DNA of 6,246 bases from Rhizobium sp. LCM 4573 (GTDB taxonomy: Bacteria > Pseudomonadota > Alphaproteobacteria > Rhizobiales > Rhizobiaceae): positions 187,835 through 194,080 of the forward strand of contig NZ_MDDW01000003.1 of assembly GCF_001854865.1 (NCBI RefSeq), read 5' to 3'. The position numbers and the translations under genes were made by a program. The notes under the pieces are model-generated. The model did no database searches, had not been told where the DNA came from, and saw nothing but the letters and a program-made list of their open reading frames with translations. This document shows, in pieces, positions 1 through 5,676 of this stretch. Numbering within the stretch: position 1 is the first letter of the stretch; every line of letters begins with the position of its first letter.

Positions 1-452
1 CTGAGTTTGAAGGCGGTAAAGCCCCAATCCGCGTTGAGCCGATCGAATTCGTCCCGGGCCGCCGGCGCGTCCGGCGCCGTATAAACGCCCGCATAGACCT
101 TGATGCGGTCGCGAACCTCGCCGCCCAACAGCTTGTAGACGGGAACATTGGCAGCCTTTGCCGCCAAATCCCACAGGCAATGGTCAAGGGCGGAAATGGC
201 TGCAAGCCCAAGCGCGCCCGGAGGAAAGCGGTTTTGCTGGAGCAGCAGATTGACCAGATAGTCGATGCGGGTCGGATCCTGGCCGGCGAGGAATCCATAG
301 AGATAGTCGAGCAGAGGCGGCAAGGCCTTGTCAGGACCGTGATTATAGCATTCGCCCCAGCCGGTCAGCCCGTCATCGGTATCGAGAGCGACGATGACAC
401 GCGGACGGTCCTTGTCGCGGGTCATGAAAACCCGCATCCGATCAATCTTCAT
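1..452 (-). CDS. Enolase-superfamily enzyme (mandelate racemase/muconate lactonizing type), N-terminal part, cut by window edge
   Basis: The reading frame starts with ATG at 452-450 and stays open to the window edge, giving 150 residues plus two bases of the next codon; a full member has roughly 360-400. The capping domain spans about residues 1-115, with the family patterns GLTGWGECYN (28-37) and an ALDHCLWDLAAKAANVPVYK stretch (88-107) followed by LLGG and RDRI. The barrel begins near residue 117, and the fragment ends at FKL, where K149 aligns with the first lysine of the KxK-type catalytic strand. The next codon begins AG, so the residue two after K149 is serine or arginine, not a second lysine. 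This fits dehydratases of the galactonate/mannonate type better than racemases, but the metal ligands lie outside the window. The enzyme is probably cytoplasmic and Mg-dependent, acting on a sugar acid (inferred from the family). A GAGGA motif 9 nt upstream supports the start. It follows the other enolase-superfamily gene by 45 nt, so it is likely in the same operon. Confidence 0.9.
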   Translation of the reverse strand, partial: MKIDRMRVFMTRDKDRPRVIVALDTDDGLTGWGECYNHGPDKALPPLLDYLYGFLAGQDPTRIDYLVNLLLQQNRFPPGALGLAAISALDHCLWDLAAKAANVPVYKLLGGEVRDRIKVYAGVYTAPDAPAARDEFDRLNADWGFTAFKL

Positions 453-461
453 TTTCAATTA

Positions 462-466
462 TCCTC
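462..466 (-). promoter_or_regulatory. Ribosome binding site of the second enolase-superfamily gene
   Basis: The minus strand reads GAGGA here, 9 nt before the ATG at 452. It lies in the 45-nt gap (453-497) between the two enolase-superfamily genes, where I see no hairpin or obvious promoter. Read-through transcription from the upstream gene is therefore expected. Confidence 0.7.
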
Positions 467-497
467 AAATGGTCAGTCTGTGGTTTTGCCAGGATTT

Positions 498-1694
498 CTA
501 GGGATTGAAGTAGCTGCGCCGTGAAAGACGCATCTGCACATAGAGGCGCTCGCGGTTGGAGCCCGCGGTTTCGGGCGCCGGAATCGGGATATTGCCTTCG
601 CTTGGGAAGCGGGCGACGAATTCCTCGTCTATATCGCAGCCGAGCCCTGGCGCGTCCGGCACGGCGAGCGATCCATCCTGCTGCACAGGATGCGGCACGA
701 TGGTCAGCTGCCGGCCTTCCCAATCGTCGTCGAGCCGTTCCAGCATCAGCGCATTGGGGATGGAAGCCATCAGGTGCAGGGCGGCATATTCCGCCACCGG
801 GCCAAGCGACCCGGAATGGGGAGCCATCTGAATGTGATGGGCTTCCGCCATGGCGGCGATCTTCTTCATCTGGGTGAGGCCGCCTGCGCGTCCGGTATCG
901 GGCTGGATGACGTCAACCAGCTCCTCCTCGATGAGCTGACGCTCGCCGAAGATCGTCGAAGCGCGCTCGCCCGCTGCCAGCGGCACATGTGCAGCATCAC
1001 GGATGCGGCGATAGCCCTCGATGTTTTCAGGGGCAAGCGGCTCCTCCACCCAGAGCAGATCATAAGGTTCGAGCGCCCTGGCCAGCCGTGCGGCATCGGC
1101 CGGCGTCAGCCATGGCGGGCCGTGCAGGTCTATGGCGATATCCATGTCGTCGCCCAAACCTTCACGCAGCATGGCGACCTTCTCAACCGGATCGGCAAGA
1201 CCGCTACATTTGATCGCCTTGATACCGCGCTGCCTGAGTTCTTGGGCCCGTTCGACGGAATTGGCATGCGAATAGATCGGGATGCGATCGCGCAGCTTGC
1301 CGCCGAGCAGCATCCACACAGGTACGCCGAGCGCCTTGCCCTTGATATCCCACAGCGCCATGTCGATGCCGGTCATGGCGCCTCCGCCGACCGTGCCAAG
1401 CATGCCGTGACCCATCATCGCCACCTGCATCTTCTGCCAGATCTTTTCGGTATGGACCGGATCTTCGCCGATCAGAAGCGGCGCCAGGTCCTTGATGGCG
1501 GTTTCGATCACCCGCGGCCAGCCGGAGCACTCGCCGATACCGGTAATGTCTTCGTCGGTCTCGATCTTGAGGAACAGCCAGTTGCGGGTCCCCGCGAACG
1601 GCTGTTCGGCCTTGGAAAGCGGCACTCCTTGCCGCGCGCCCACATCCGGAGCCCCCGCCCCCATGAGAAAGGTCCGGATACCGGTGATCTTCAT
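498..1694 (-). CDS. Enolase-superfamily enzyme, probable sugar-acid dehydratase (galactonate/mannonate dehydratase-like)
   Basis: This complete protein of 398 residues is slightly longer than the usual 370-400. The N-terminal capping domain (about 1-135) carries TGIGECSGW (51-59) and a MALWDIKGKALGVP stretch (112-125) followed by LLGG. The C-terminal barrel shows K162-C-S164 on the second strand, D189-L-H191 on the third, EEP at 217-219, AGER with E243, QPD with D266, PHSG with H293 and E319. D189, E217 or E218, and E243 are the expected Mg ligands. The DxH pattern and the lack of a second lysine after K162 match the galactonate/mannonate dehydratase type rather than mandelate racemase or muconate cycloisomerase. 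The likely reaction is dehydration of an aldonic or aldaric acid to its 2-keto-3-deoxy product in the cytoplasm; this is inferred, and the substrate is unknown. An arginine-rich tail of about 25 residues follows the usual C-terminus. The start overlaps the ATPase stop as ATGA and has a GGAGGAG site 7 nt upstream. Confidence 0.92.
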   Translation of the reverse strand: MKITGIRTFLMGAGAPDVGARQGVPLSKAEQPFAGTRNWLFLKIETDEDITGIGECSGWPRVIETAIKDLAPLLIGEDPVHTEKIWQKMQVAMMGHGMLGTVGGGAMTGIDMALWDIKGKALGVPVWMLLGGKLRDRIPIYSHANSVERAQELRQRGIKAIKCSGLADPVEKVAMLREGLGDDMDIAIDLHGPPWLTPADAARLARALEPYDLLWVEEPLAPENIEGYRRIRDAAHVPLAAGERASTIFGERQLIEEELVDVIQPDTGRAGGLTQMKKIAAMAEAHHIQMAPHSGSLGPVAEYAALHLMASIPNALMLERLDDDWEGRQLTIVPHPVQQDGSLAVPDAPGLGCDIDEEFVARFPSEGNIPIPAPETAGSNRERLYVQMRLSRRSYFNP

Positions 1695-3430
1695 CGTGCT
1701 GCTCCTCCATTCGTGATGACTGCCATGCTCGCGGCGGTAGGCTCGACGTAACGGAACCGCCTTGAACGATCACGGTCACGCGGATCCGGCCGTGGGATGG
1801 CCGAGATGAGTGCCTGGGTATAGGCATGATCCGGCGCGTTGCAGACCTTGTCCGCCTCGCCAACCTCCACGAGTTTGCCGCGATACATGACGCCGACACG
1901 GTCGCACATGTAGCGGATCACGCCGATGTCATGGCTTATGAAGATGTAGGCAAGGCCGAGCTGATCCTGCAGGCGCATCAAAAGATCGAGCACCTGGAAG
2001 CGCACCGAAACATCGAGCGCCGAAGTCGCCTCGTCCGCGACGATGACGCGCGGATTGAGGGTGATCGCGCGGGCAATGCCGATGCGCTGGCGCTGTCCGC
2101 CTGAGAAGGCATGCGGGTAGCGCTCCCGCGTGGCCGGGTCTAGGCCCACCTGCTCCATCAGATGGCAGACGCGCTCATCGAGTTCCTTGCCTTTTGCGAT
2201 GCCGTTGACCAGCAACGGCTCGCCGATCACCTGGGAAACCGTCATGCGCGGGTTGAGCGAACCGAACGGGTCCTGGAAGACCATGCGCAGCTCGCGTCGT
2301 GCCGCTTTCAACTCCGCGCCATCGATCCTGGCGAGATCGATGGTTTTGCCGTCGGCCCGGCGGTAGCGAATTTCACCGGCGCTCGGATCGTAAAGCCGCA
2401 TGATTGAGCGGCCCATGGTGGTCTTGCCCGAGCCGCTCTCGCCGACGATGCCGAGAGTCTCGCCGGGAAGCAGCGAAATCGAAACCTCGTCCAGCGCCTT
2501 CATGTCGCCGAACTGCATGGAGAGCCCGCGGATGTCGAGGATCGGTTCCGCGCTGGTATCGAGCGGCGGTCTGGCGAGGCGGATTTCCGCCTTCTGCTCC
2601 AGCTTCAGCACCGAGCCTATCAGCATGCGCGTATAGGGATCCTGCGGCGAGTGGAATATCTCATCCACCGGTCCGTATTCCTTGGCCACCCCATGATGCA
2701 TCACCAGGACGTCGTCGGCGATCTGGGCGACCACGCCCATGTCGTGAGTGATGAACAACACGGCCATGCCGTGTGCTTTCTGGAGGCGCGAAATGAGATC
2801 GAGGATTTCCGCCTGGGTGGTGACGTCCAGCGCCGTGGTCGGCTCATCGGCAATGAGAAGCTGGGGTTTACAGGCCAGCGCCATGGCGATCATCGCGCGC
2901 TGACGCATGCCCCCGGAATATTGGAAGGCATAGCGGTCGATCGCTTTGTCCGGATTGGGAATCTCGACCTGACGCAGCAGGGAGATGGCCTCCTTGCGCG
3001 CCTCCGCCTTGCTCATGTTGAGATGCAGGCGAAGCACCTCAGTAATCTGATCGCCGACGGTATGGACCGGCGAAAGCGACGACATCGGCTCCTGAAAGAT
3101 CATGGCGATGTCGCGTCCGCGAACGGAGCGGATCGCCCTTCCCCGCGGATCGAGTTTGGCCAGATCGAGCGAGGTACCGTCCTGGCGGTTGAGCACGATC
3201 GAGCCGGAGGCGATCCGGCCGGGGGCATCGATGATCTGCAGGATGGATCGAGCGGTCACGGATTTGCCCGATCCGCTTTCTCCCACGACGCAAAGCGTCT
3301 TGCCGGGCTCGATGGAGAAGGAGAGATCGTCGACCGCCTTGAAGATGCCGGTGCGCAACGGAAATTCCGTAACCAGGTTCTTGACTTCGAGCAGCGGCTT
3401 GCGAGGCGTAATGGTGAGAATATCGGTCAT
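1691..3430 (-). CDS. Fused two-domain ABC transporter ATPase, Opp/Dpp family (DppD-DppF type)
   Basis: This single 579-residue protein carries both ATPase subunits of a peptide/oligosaccharide-type importer and drives uptake from the cytoplasmic face of the membrane. Domain 1 (about 13-275) has Walker A GESGSGKS (50-57), Q-loop Q113, signature YSGGMRQR (171-178), Walker B LLIADEP with catalytic E196, and switch H229. Domain 2 (about 296-548) has GESGSGKT (330-337), Q386, FSGGQRQR (442-449), VIVADEA with E467, and H500. Every catalytic motif is intact in both halves, so both nucleotide sites should be active. The PYTRML (265-270) and AYTQAL (536-541) stretches match the C-terminal extension of oligopeptide-type ATPases. 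Such fusions are common in Rhizobiales. The frame is open 72 codons further upstream, but I chose ATG at 3430 because a TGAGG site lies 5 nt before it and homology begins there. The gene starts 7 nt after the permease 2 stop and ends in a 4-nt overlap with the dehydratase. Substrate is not determined by this subunit. Confidence 0.95.
   Translation of the reverse strand: MTDILTITPRKPLLEVKNLVTEFPLRTGIFKAVDDLSFSIEPGKTLCVVGESGSGKSVTARSILQIIDAPGRIASGSIVLNRQDGTSLDLAKLDPRGRAIRSVRGRDIAMIFQEPMSSLSPVHTVGDQITEVLRLHLNMSKAEARKEAISLLRQVEIPNPDKAIDRYAFQYSGGMRQRAMIAMALACKPQLLIADEPTTALDVTTQAEILDLISRLQKAHGMAVLFITHDMGVVAQIADDVLVMHHGVAKEYGPVDEIFHSPQDPYTRMLIGSVLKLEQKAEIRLARPPLDTSAEPILDIRGLSMQFGDMKALDEVSISLLPGETLGIVGESGSGKTTMGRSIMRLYDPSAGEIRYRRADGKTIDLARIDGAELKAARRELRMVFQDPFGSLNPRMTVSQVIGEPLLVNGIAKGKELDERVCHLMEQVGLDPATRERYPHAFSGGQRQRIGIARAITLNPRVIVADEATSALDVSVRFQVLDLLMRLQDQLGLAYIFISHDIGVIRYMCDRVGVMYRGKLVEVGEADKVCNAPDHAYTQALISAIPRPDPRDRDRSRRFRYVEPTAASMAVITNGGAAR
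1702..1708 (-). promoter_or_regulatory. Ribosome binding site of the dehydratase gene, inside the ATPase 3' end
   Basis: The minus strand reads GGAGGAG, 7 nt before the ATG at 1694. It lies within the last codons of the ATPase gene, whose stop overlaps this start as ATGA. Strong site plus overlap suggests translational coupling between transporter and enzyme. Confidence 0.85.
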
Positions 3431-3435
3431 CGGCG

Positions 3436-3440
3436 CCTCA
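3436..3440 (-). promoter_or_regulatory. Ribosome binding site of the ATPase gene, sharing bases with the permease 2 stop
   Basis: The minus strand reads TGAGG, in which TGA is the stop codon of permease 2; the ATPase ATG at 3430 follows after 5 nt. This decides the ATPase start against the 72-codon upstream extension and suggests that ribosomes finishing permease 2 reinitiate on the ATPase. Confidence 0.75.
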
Positions 3441-4559
3441 CTTGTTGTAGGGATCGGCTGCATCGCGCAGGCCGTCACCGAGGAGATTGAGCGCCATGAC
3501 GGCGATGACGACGGCCAGCCCCGGCATGAAAAGCCATGGCGCAGTCGCAATCGAGCGGATGTTCTGCGCCTCGCGCAACAGCACGCCCCAGGAGATGGTC
3601 GGAGGCTGCAGGCCAAGACCGAGGAAGGAGAGCGACGTTTCCGCAAGGATCATCGCCGGCACCGCGAGAGTGACGGAGGCGATGACGTGGCTCGAAAAGC
3701 TCGGCAGCATGTGACGGAAAATGATGCGGCTCTCCGGCACGCCGTCAAGGCGGGCGGCGGCGACGAATTCCTCCGTCCTCAGAGACAGGAAGCGGCCGCG
3801 CACGACGCGGGCGAGCTGCGCCCAGCCGGTGAAGGACAGGATGATGGTGATCATCATGTATTGCAGCGTCGCAGGCCAACCTTGCGGAAGGGCTGCTGCA
3901 AGTGCAAGCCAGATCGGAATGGTCGGCAGCGACAGCACGAAATCGATCACCCGCTGCATGACGAAATCGATACGGCCGCCGTAATAGCCGGAGATGCCGC
4001 CGAGAACGATGCCGAGCAGCAGCGACAGGCAGACGCCAACGAGACCGATGGAAAGCGAGACCTGTGCGCCTTGCACCACGCGGCTGTAAACGTCGCGACC
4101 GAGGCGATCGGCCCCAAACAGGAAGAGAGGCCGCGCATTGTCGGCGGATGCGAGCAGATGGATATCGGTTTCAAAGAGGCCGAGCACCGAATAGGTGTAA
4201 CCGCGTCCGAAGAAGGTGACCGGGACCTTCTTCGACGTGTCCTCCACATAGATCGCGGCAAGTGTGTTCGGGTCGCGCGTCAACCGCATCGGATAGTAGT
4301 GCGGGCCGAACTCGATGCCGTTCGAGGTATCGAAGAAATGGATCTTCTGCGGTGGATGGAAAGTCGCACGGGCGTTCTGCGCAGTCGGATCGTTGATTGC
4401 GAAGAAGCCAGGCACCAAGGCCACGATATACATGGCAACCGTGACGACGAGCGCGGCCATTGCGAGTTTGTGCCGTTTGAAGGCCCACCAGATGAGCTGC
4501 CATTGCGAGGCAACGGCAGCGCGATCGGGACGTATATTGGAAATGGAGACATCGACCAT
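3438..4559 (-). CDS. ABC transporter permease, DppC/OppC type, with long extracytoplasmic insert
   Basis: This 373-residue inner-membrane protein is one half of the channel of an Opp/Dpp-type importer and is longer than typical DppC/OppC proteins (about 300). A cytoplasmic N-terminus leads into membrane segment 1 (about 32-54). Then comes a polar stretch of about 95 residues (55-147), longer than usual for the loop between the first two segments. The family motif FGADRLGRDVYSR (148-160) and GAQVSL follow, then further membrane segments near 169-190, 205-224, 233-250, 290-308 and 340-362. The EAA loop that docks on the ATPase is at 263-287 (EEFVAAARLDG, then HMLP). The C-terminus GDGLRDAADP is typical. 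The ATG at 4559 has a perfect AGGAGG 7 nt upstream, so I reject the open frame that runs a further 1 kb upstream across permease 1. It starts 11 nt after the permease 1 stop. The insert resembles in position the long loop of YejE-type permeases; its role here is unknown. Confidence 0.94.
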   Translation of the reverse strand: MVDVSISNIRPDRAAVASQWQLIWWAFKRHKLAMAALVVTVAMYIVALVPGFFAINDPTAQNARATFHPPQKIHFFDTSNGIEFGPHYYPMRLTRDPNTLAAIYVEDTSKKVPVTFFGRGYTYSVLGLFETDIHLLASADNARPLFLFGADRLGRDVYSRVVQGAQVSLSIGLVGVCLSLLLGIVLGGISGYYGGRIDFVMQRVIDFVLSLPTIPIWLALAAALPQGWPATLQYMMITIILSFTGWAQLARVVRGRFLSLRTEEFVAAARLDGVPESRIIFRHMLPSFSSHVIASVTLAVPAMILAETSLSFLGLGLQPPTISWGVLLREAQNIRSIATAPWLFMPGLAVVIAVMALNLLGDGLRDAADPYNK

Positions 4560-4566
4560 CGGAGAG

Positions 4567-4572
4567 CCTCCT
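4567..4572 (-). promoter_or_regulatory. Ribosome binding site of permease 2, sharing bases with the permease 1 stop
   Basis: The minus strand reads AGGAGG, 7 nt before the ATG at 4559. The first two bases are part of the TAG stop of permease 1 (TAGGAGG). The site fixes the permease 2 start and makes coupled translation of the two permeases likely, as expected for subunits needed in equal amounts. Confidence 0.88.
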
Positions 4573-5557
4573 ATTCGAGCCGGATACGCGGATCGACCAG
4601 CGCCAGCAGGATGTCGCTGATGAGCGATCCGATGAGAGTGAGTGCGCAGATCAGCAGAACGAAGGCGCCGGCGAGATACATGTCCTGCGCCATCAGTGAC
4701 TGCAGCAGCAGAGGTGCCGCCGTCGGCAGATTGAGGACGATCGCCACGACCACCGAACCCGAGATCAGGTTCGGTAACAGCCAGGCGATCGTCGAGATGA
4801 ACGGGTTGAGCGCGATGCGCAGCGGGTATTTCGTCAGTAGCCGGAATTCCGACAGCCCCTTGGCCCGCGCCGTCGTGACATAGGGTTTGGGCAGTTCGTC
4901 CAGCATATTGGCACGCATGACGCGGATAAGGCTCGCCGTGGAGGAGACCGCGAGGATCGCCACCGGCAACCATAAATGCGCGAGCAGATCGAGCATCTTC
5001 CCGATGCTCCATGAGGCCGTCTCGTATTCTGGGGAAAAGAGCCCGCCTACATCTTGCCCGAATTCGACGGCGGCGACATACATCAGCACCAGCGCCAGCA
5101 GGAAGGACGGGATGGAAAGCCCGAAGAAGGTGAAGGCGGTGAAGGCATAGTCGCCGATCGAATATTTCTTCACAGCGGAGTAGACGCCGATCGGCAAGGC
5201 AATGGCCCATGTCGCAAGCAGACTTGCCACCGCAAGCACGAGTGTCAGCGCCATGCGCTCCCAGATGAGGCCGGAAACGGGCTGCTGCCATTCGAACGAG
5301 ATGCCGAAATCGCCGCTCGTGACGATGCCCCAAATCCATTTGAGATATTGCACAAGCATCGGCTGATCGAGCCCGAACCGTTCGCGCAGCTGTGCCGCGG
5401 TGTTCTGGTCGACGACCTCGTTGGACGAGGCGAGCGTGGCGATGTAGGTGGTGACGAAGTCGCCGGGCGGAAGCTGGATCAGCACGAAGGCCAGAAAGCT
5501 CACGGCAAACAGCGATGGGATCATCCACAGAAGTCGCATGACGATGAATTTCAGCAT
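4571..5557 (-). CDS. ABC transporter permease, DppB/OppB type
   Basis: This 328-residue inner-membrane protein forms the other half of the channel, and its length is normal for DppB/OppB (about 305-340). The N-terminal segment MLKFIVMRLLWMIPSLFAV leads into membrane segment 1 (about 8-29), typical of the family. The periplasmic motif FGLDQPMLVQYLKWI (61-75) followed by SGDFG (81-85) matches the conserved GLD-P---QY-----GD-G pattern. Further membrane segments lie near 103-125, 136-162, 192-212, 254-277 and 296-320. The EAA loop that contacts the ATPase is at about 225-247 (YVTTARAKGLSEF). The C-terminus DPRIRLE is typical. Start choice is less sure than for the neighbours. ATG at 5557 has a weak GGGTG 6-7 nt upstream and matches the usual family N-terminus, whereas ATG at 5572 adds MRVCP with no visible ribosome site. 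It lies 119 nt after the binding-protein stop, separated by a hairpin. Substrate is not readable from the sequence. Confidence 0.94.
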   Translation of the reverse strand: MLKFIVMRLLWMIPSLFAVSFLAFVLIQLPPGDFVTTYIATLASSNEVVDQNTAAQLRERFGLDQPMLVQYLKWIWGIVTSGDFGISFEWQQPVSGLIWERMALTLVLAVASLLATWAIALPIGVYSAVKKYSIGDYAFTAFTFFGLSIPSFLLALVLMYVAAVEFGQDVGGLFSPEYETASWSIGKMLDLLAHLWLPVAILAVSSTASLIRVMRANMLDELPKPYVTTARAKGLSEFRLLTKYPLRIALNPFISTIAWLLPNLISGSVVVAIVLNLPTAAPLLLQSLMAQDMYLAGAFVLLICALTLIGSLISDILLALVDPRIRLE

Positions 5558-5676
5558 GGGGCACACCCGCATTCAGGTTTGCACGGCGCATCGAACGAGA
5601 TCAGGAGATCTGCTCGACGGGCCGCAACGAATTCCAGGGGCGCCGCCACTCTCGCGGCGGCGCCCCATGAACAGGA
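5558..5676. other. Intergenic gap between binding-protein and permease genes
   Basis: This 119-nt stretch is the only sizeable non-coding gap in the window. It holds a strong hairpin next to the binding-protein stop (separate entry) and a weak AGATC/GATCT inverted repeat with a 4-nt spacer at 5598-5611. I see no convincing sigma-70 promoter on the minus strand, so the permeases are probably transcribed from a promoter upstream of the binding-protein gene, outside the window. Confidence 0.6.
5637..5666 (-). terminator. GC-rich hairpin after the binding-protein gene; attenuator or mRNA-stabilising stem rather than a full terminator
   Basis: The arms GGGGCGCCGCC (5637-5647) and GGCGGCGCCCC (5656-5666) are perfect 11-bp inverted repeats around an 8-nt loop. 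On the transcribed minus strand the stem begins 10 nt after the binding-protein TGA (5677-5679). No run of T follows it, so it lacks the second half of a canonical intrinsic terminator. In many binding-protein-dependent transport operons a stem at this place protects the upstream mRNA from 3' exonucleases or causes partial termination, so that binding protein exceeds membrane subunits. That role is inferred here. Confidence 0.7.

Noticed and set aside
690..1751. A 353-codon plus-strand open frame opposite the dehydratase gene
   Set aside because: The minus-strand frame has all the enolase-superfamily active-site motifs and a ribosome site; the plus-strand product resembles no protein family I know and is a typical antisense shadow. 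The same holds for plus-strand frames at 2651-3490 and 5054-5992.
1691..3430. Internal DNA repeat suggested by two Walker A and signature motifs
   Set aside because: The two halves are anciently diverged ABC domains. Similarity is at protein-motif level, and I see no recent DNA duplication.
3431..3646. 72-codon N-terminal extension of the fused ATPase
   Set aside because: It overlaps the 3' end of permease 2 in another frame, looks unlike any ATPase N-terminus, and is out-competed by the ATG at 3430 with its TGAGG site.
3102..4883. A 593-codon open frame on the plus strand, opposite the ATPase and both permeases
   Set aside because: It lies antisense to three well-supported genes and crosses their junctions. 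Its product is low-complexity, rich in Arg, His, Asp and Gly, with no recognisable motif. Long antisense frames without stops are expected where GC-rich third codon positions occur on the other strand.
4560..5591. N-terminal extension of permease 2 by about 344 codons
   Set aside because: The extension overlaps permease 1 in another frame and gives an Arg/His/Ala-rich non-membrane sequence. The ATG at 4559 has a perfect AGGAGG and matches the family N-terminus.
5598..5611. AGATC/GATCT inverted repeat as a possible operator
   Set aside because: The arms are only 5 bp and no promoter is visible nearby, so it is within chance expectation.
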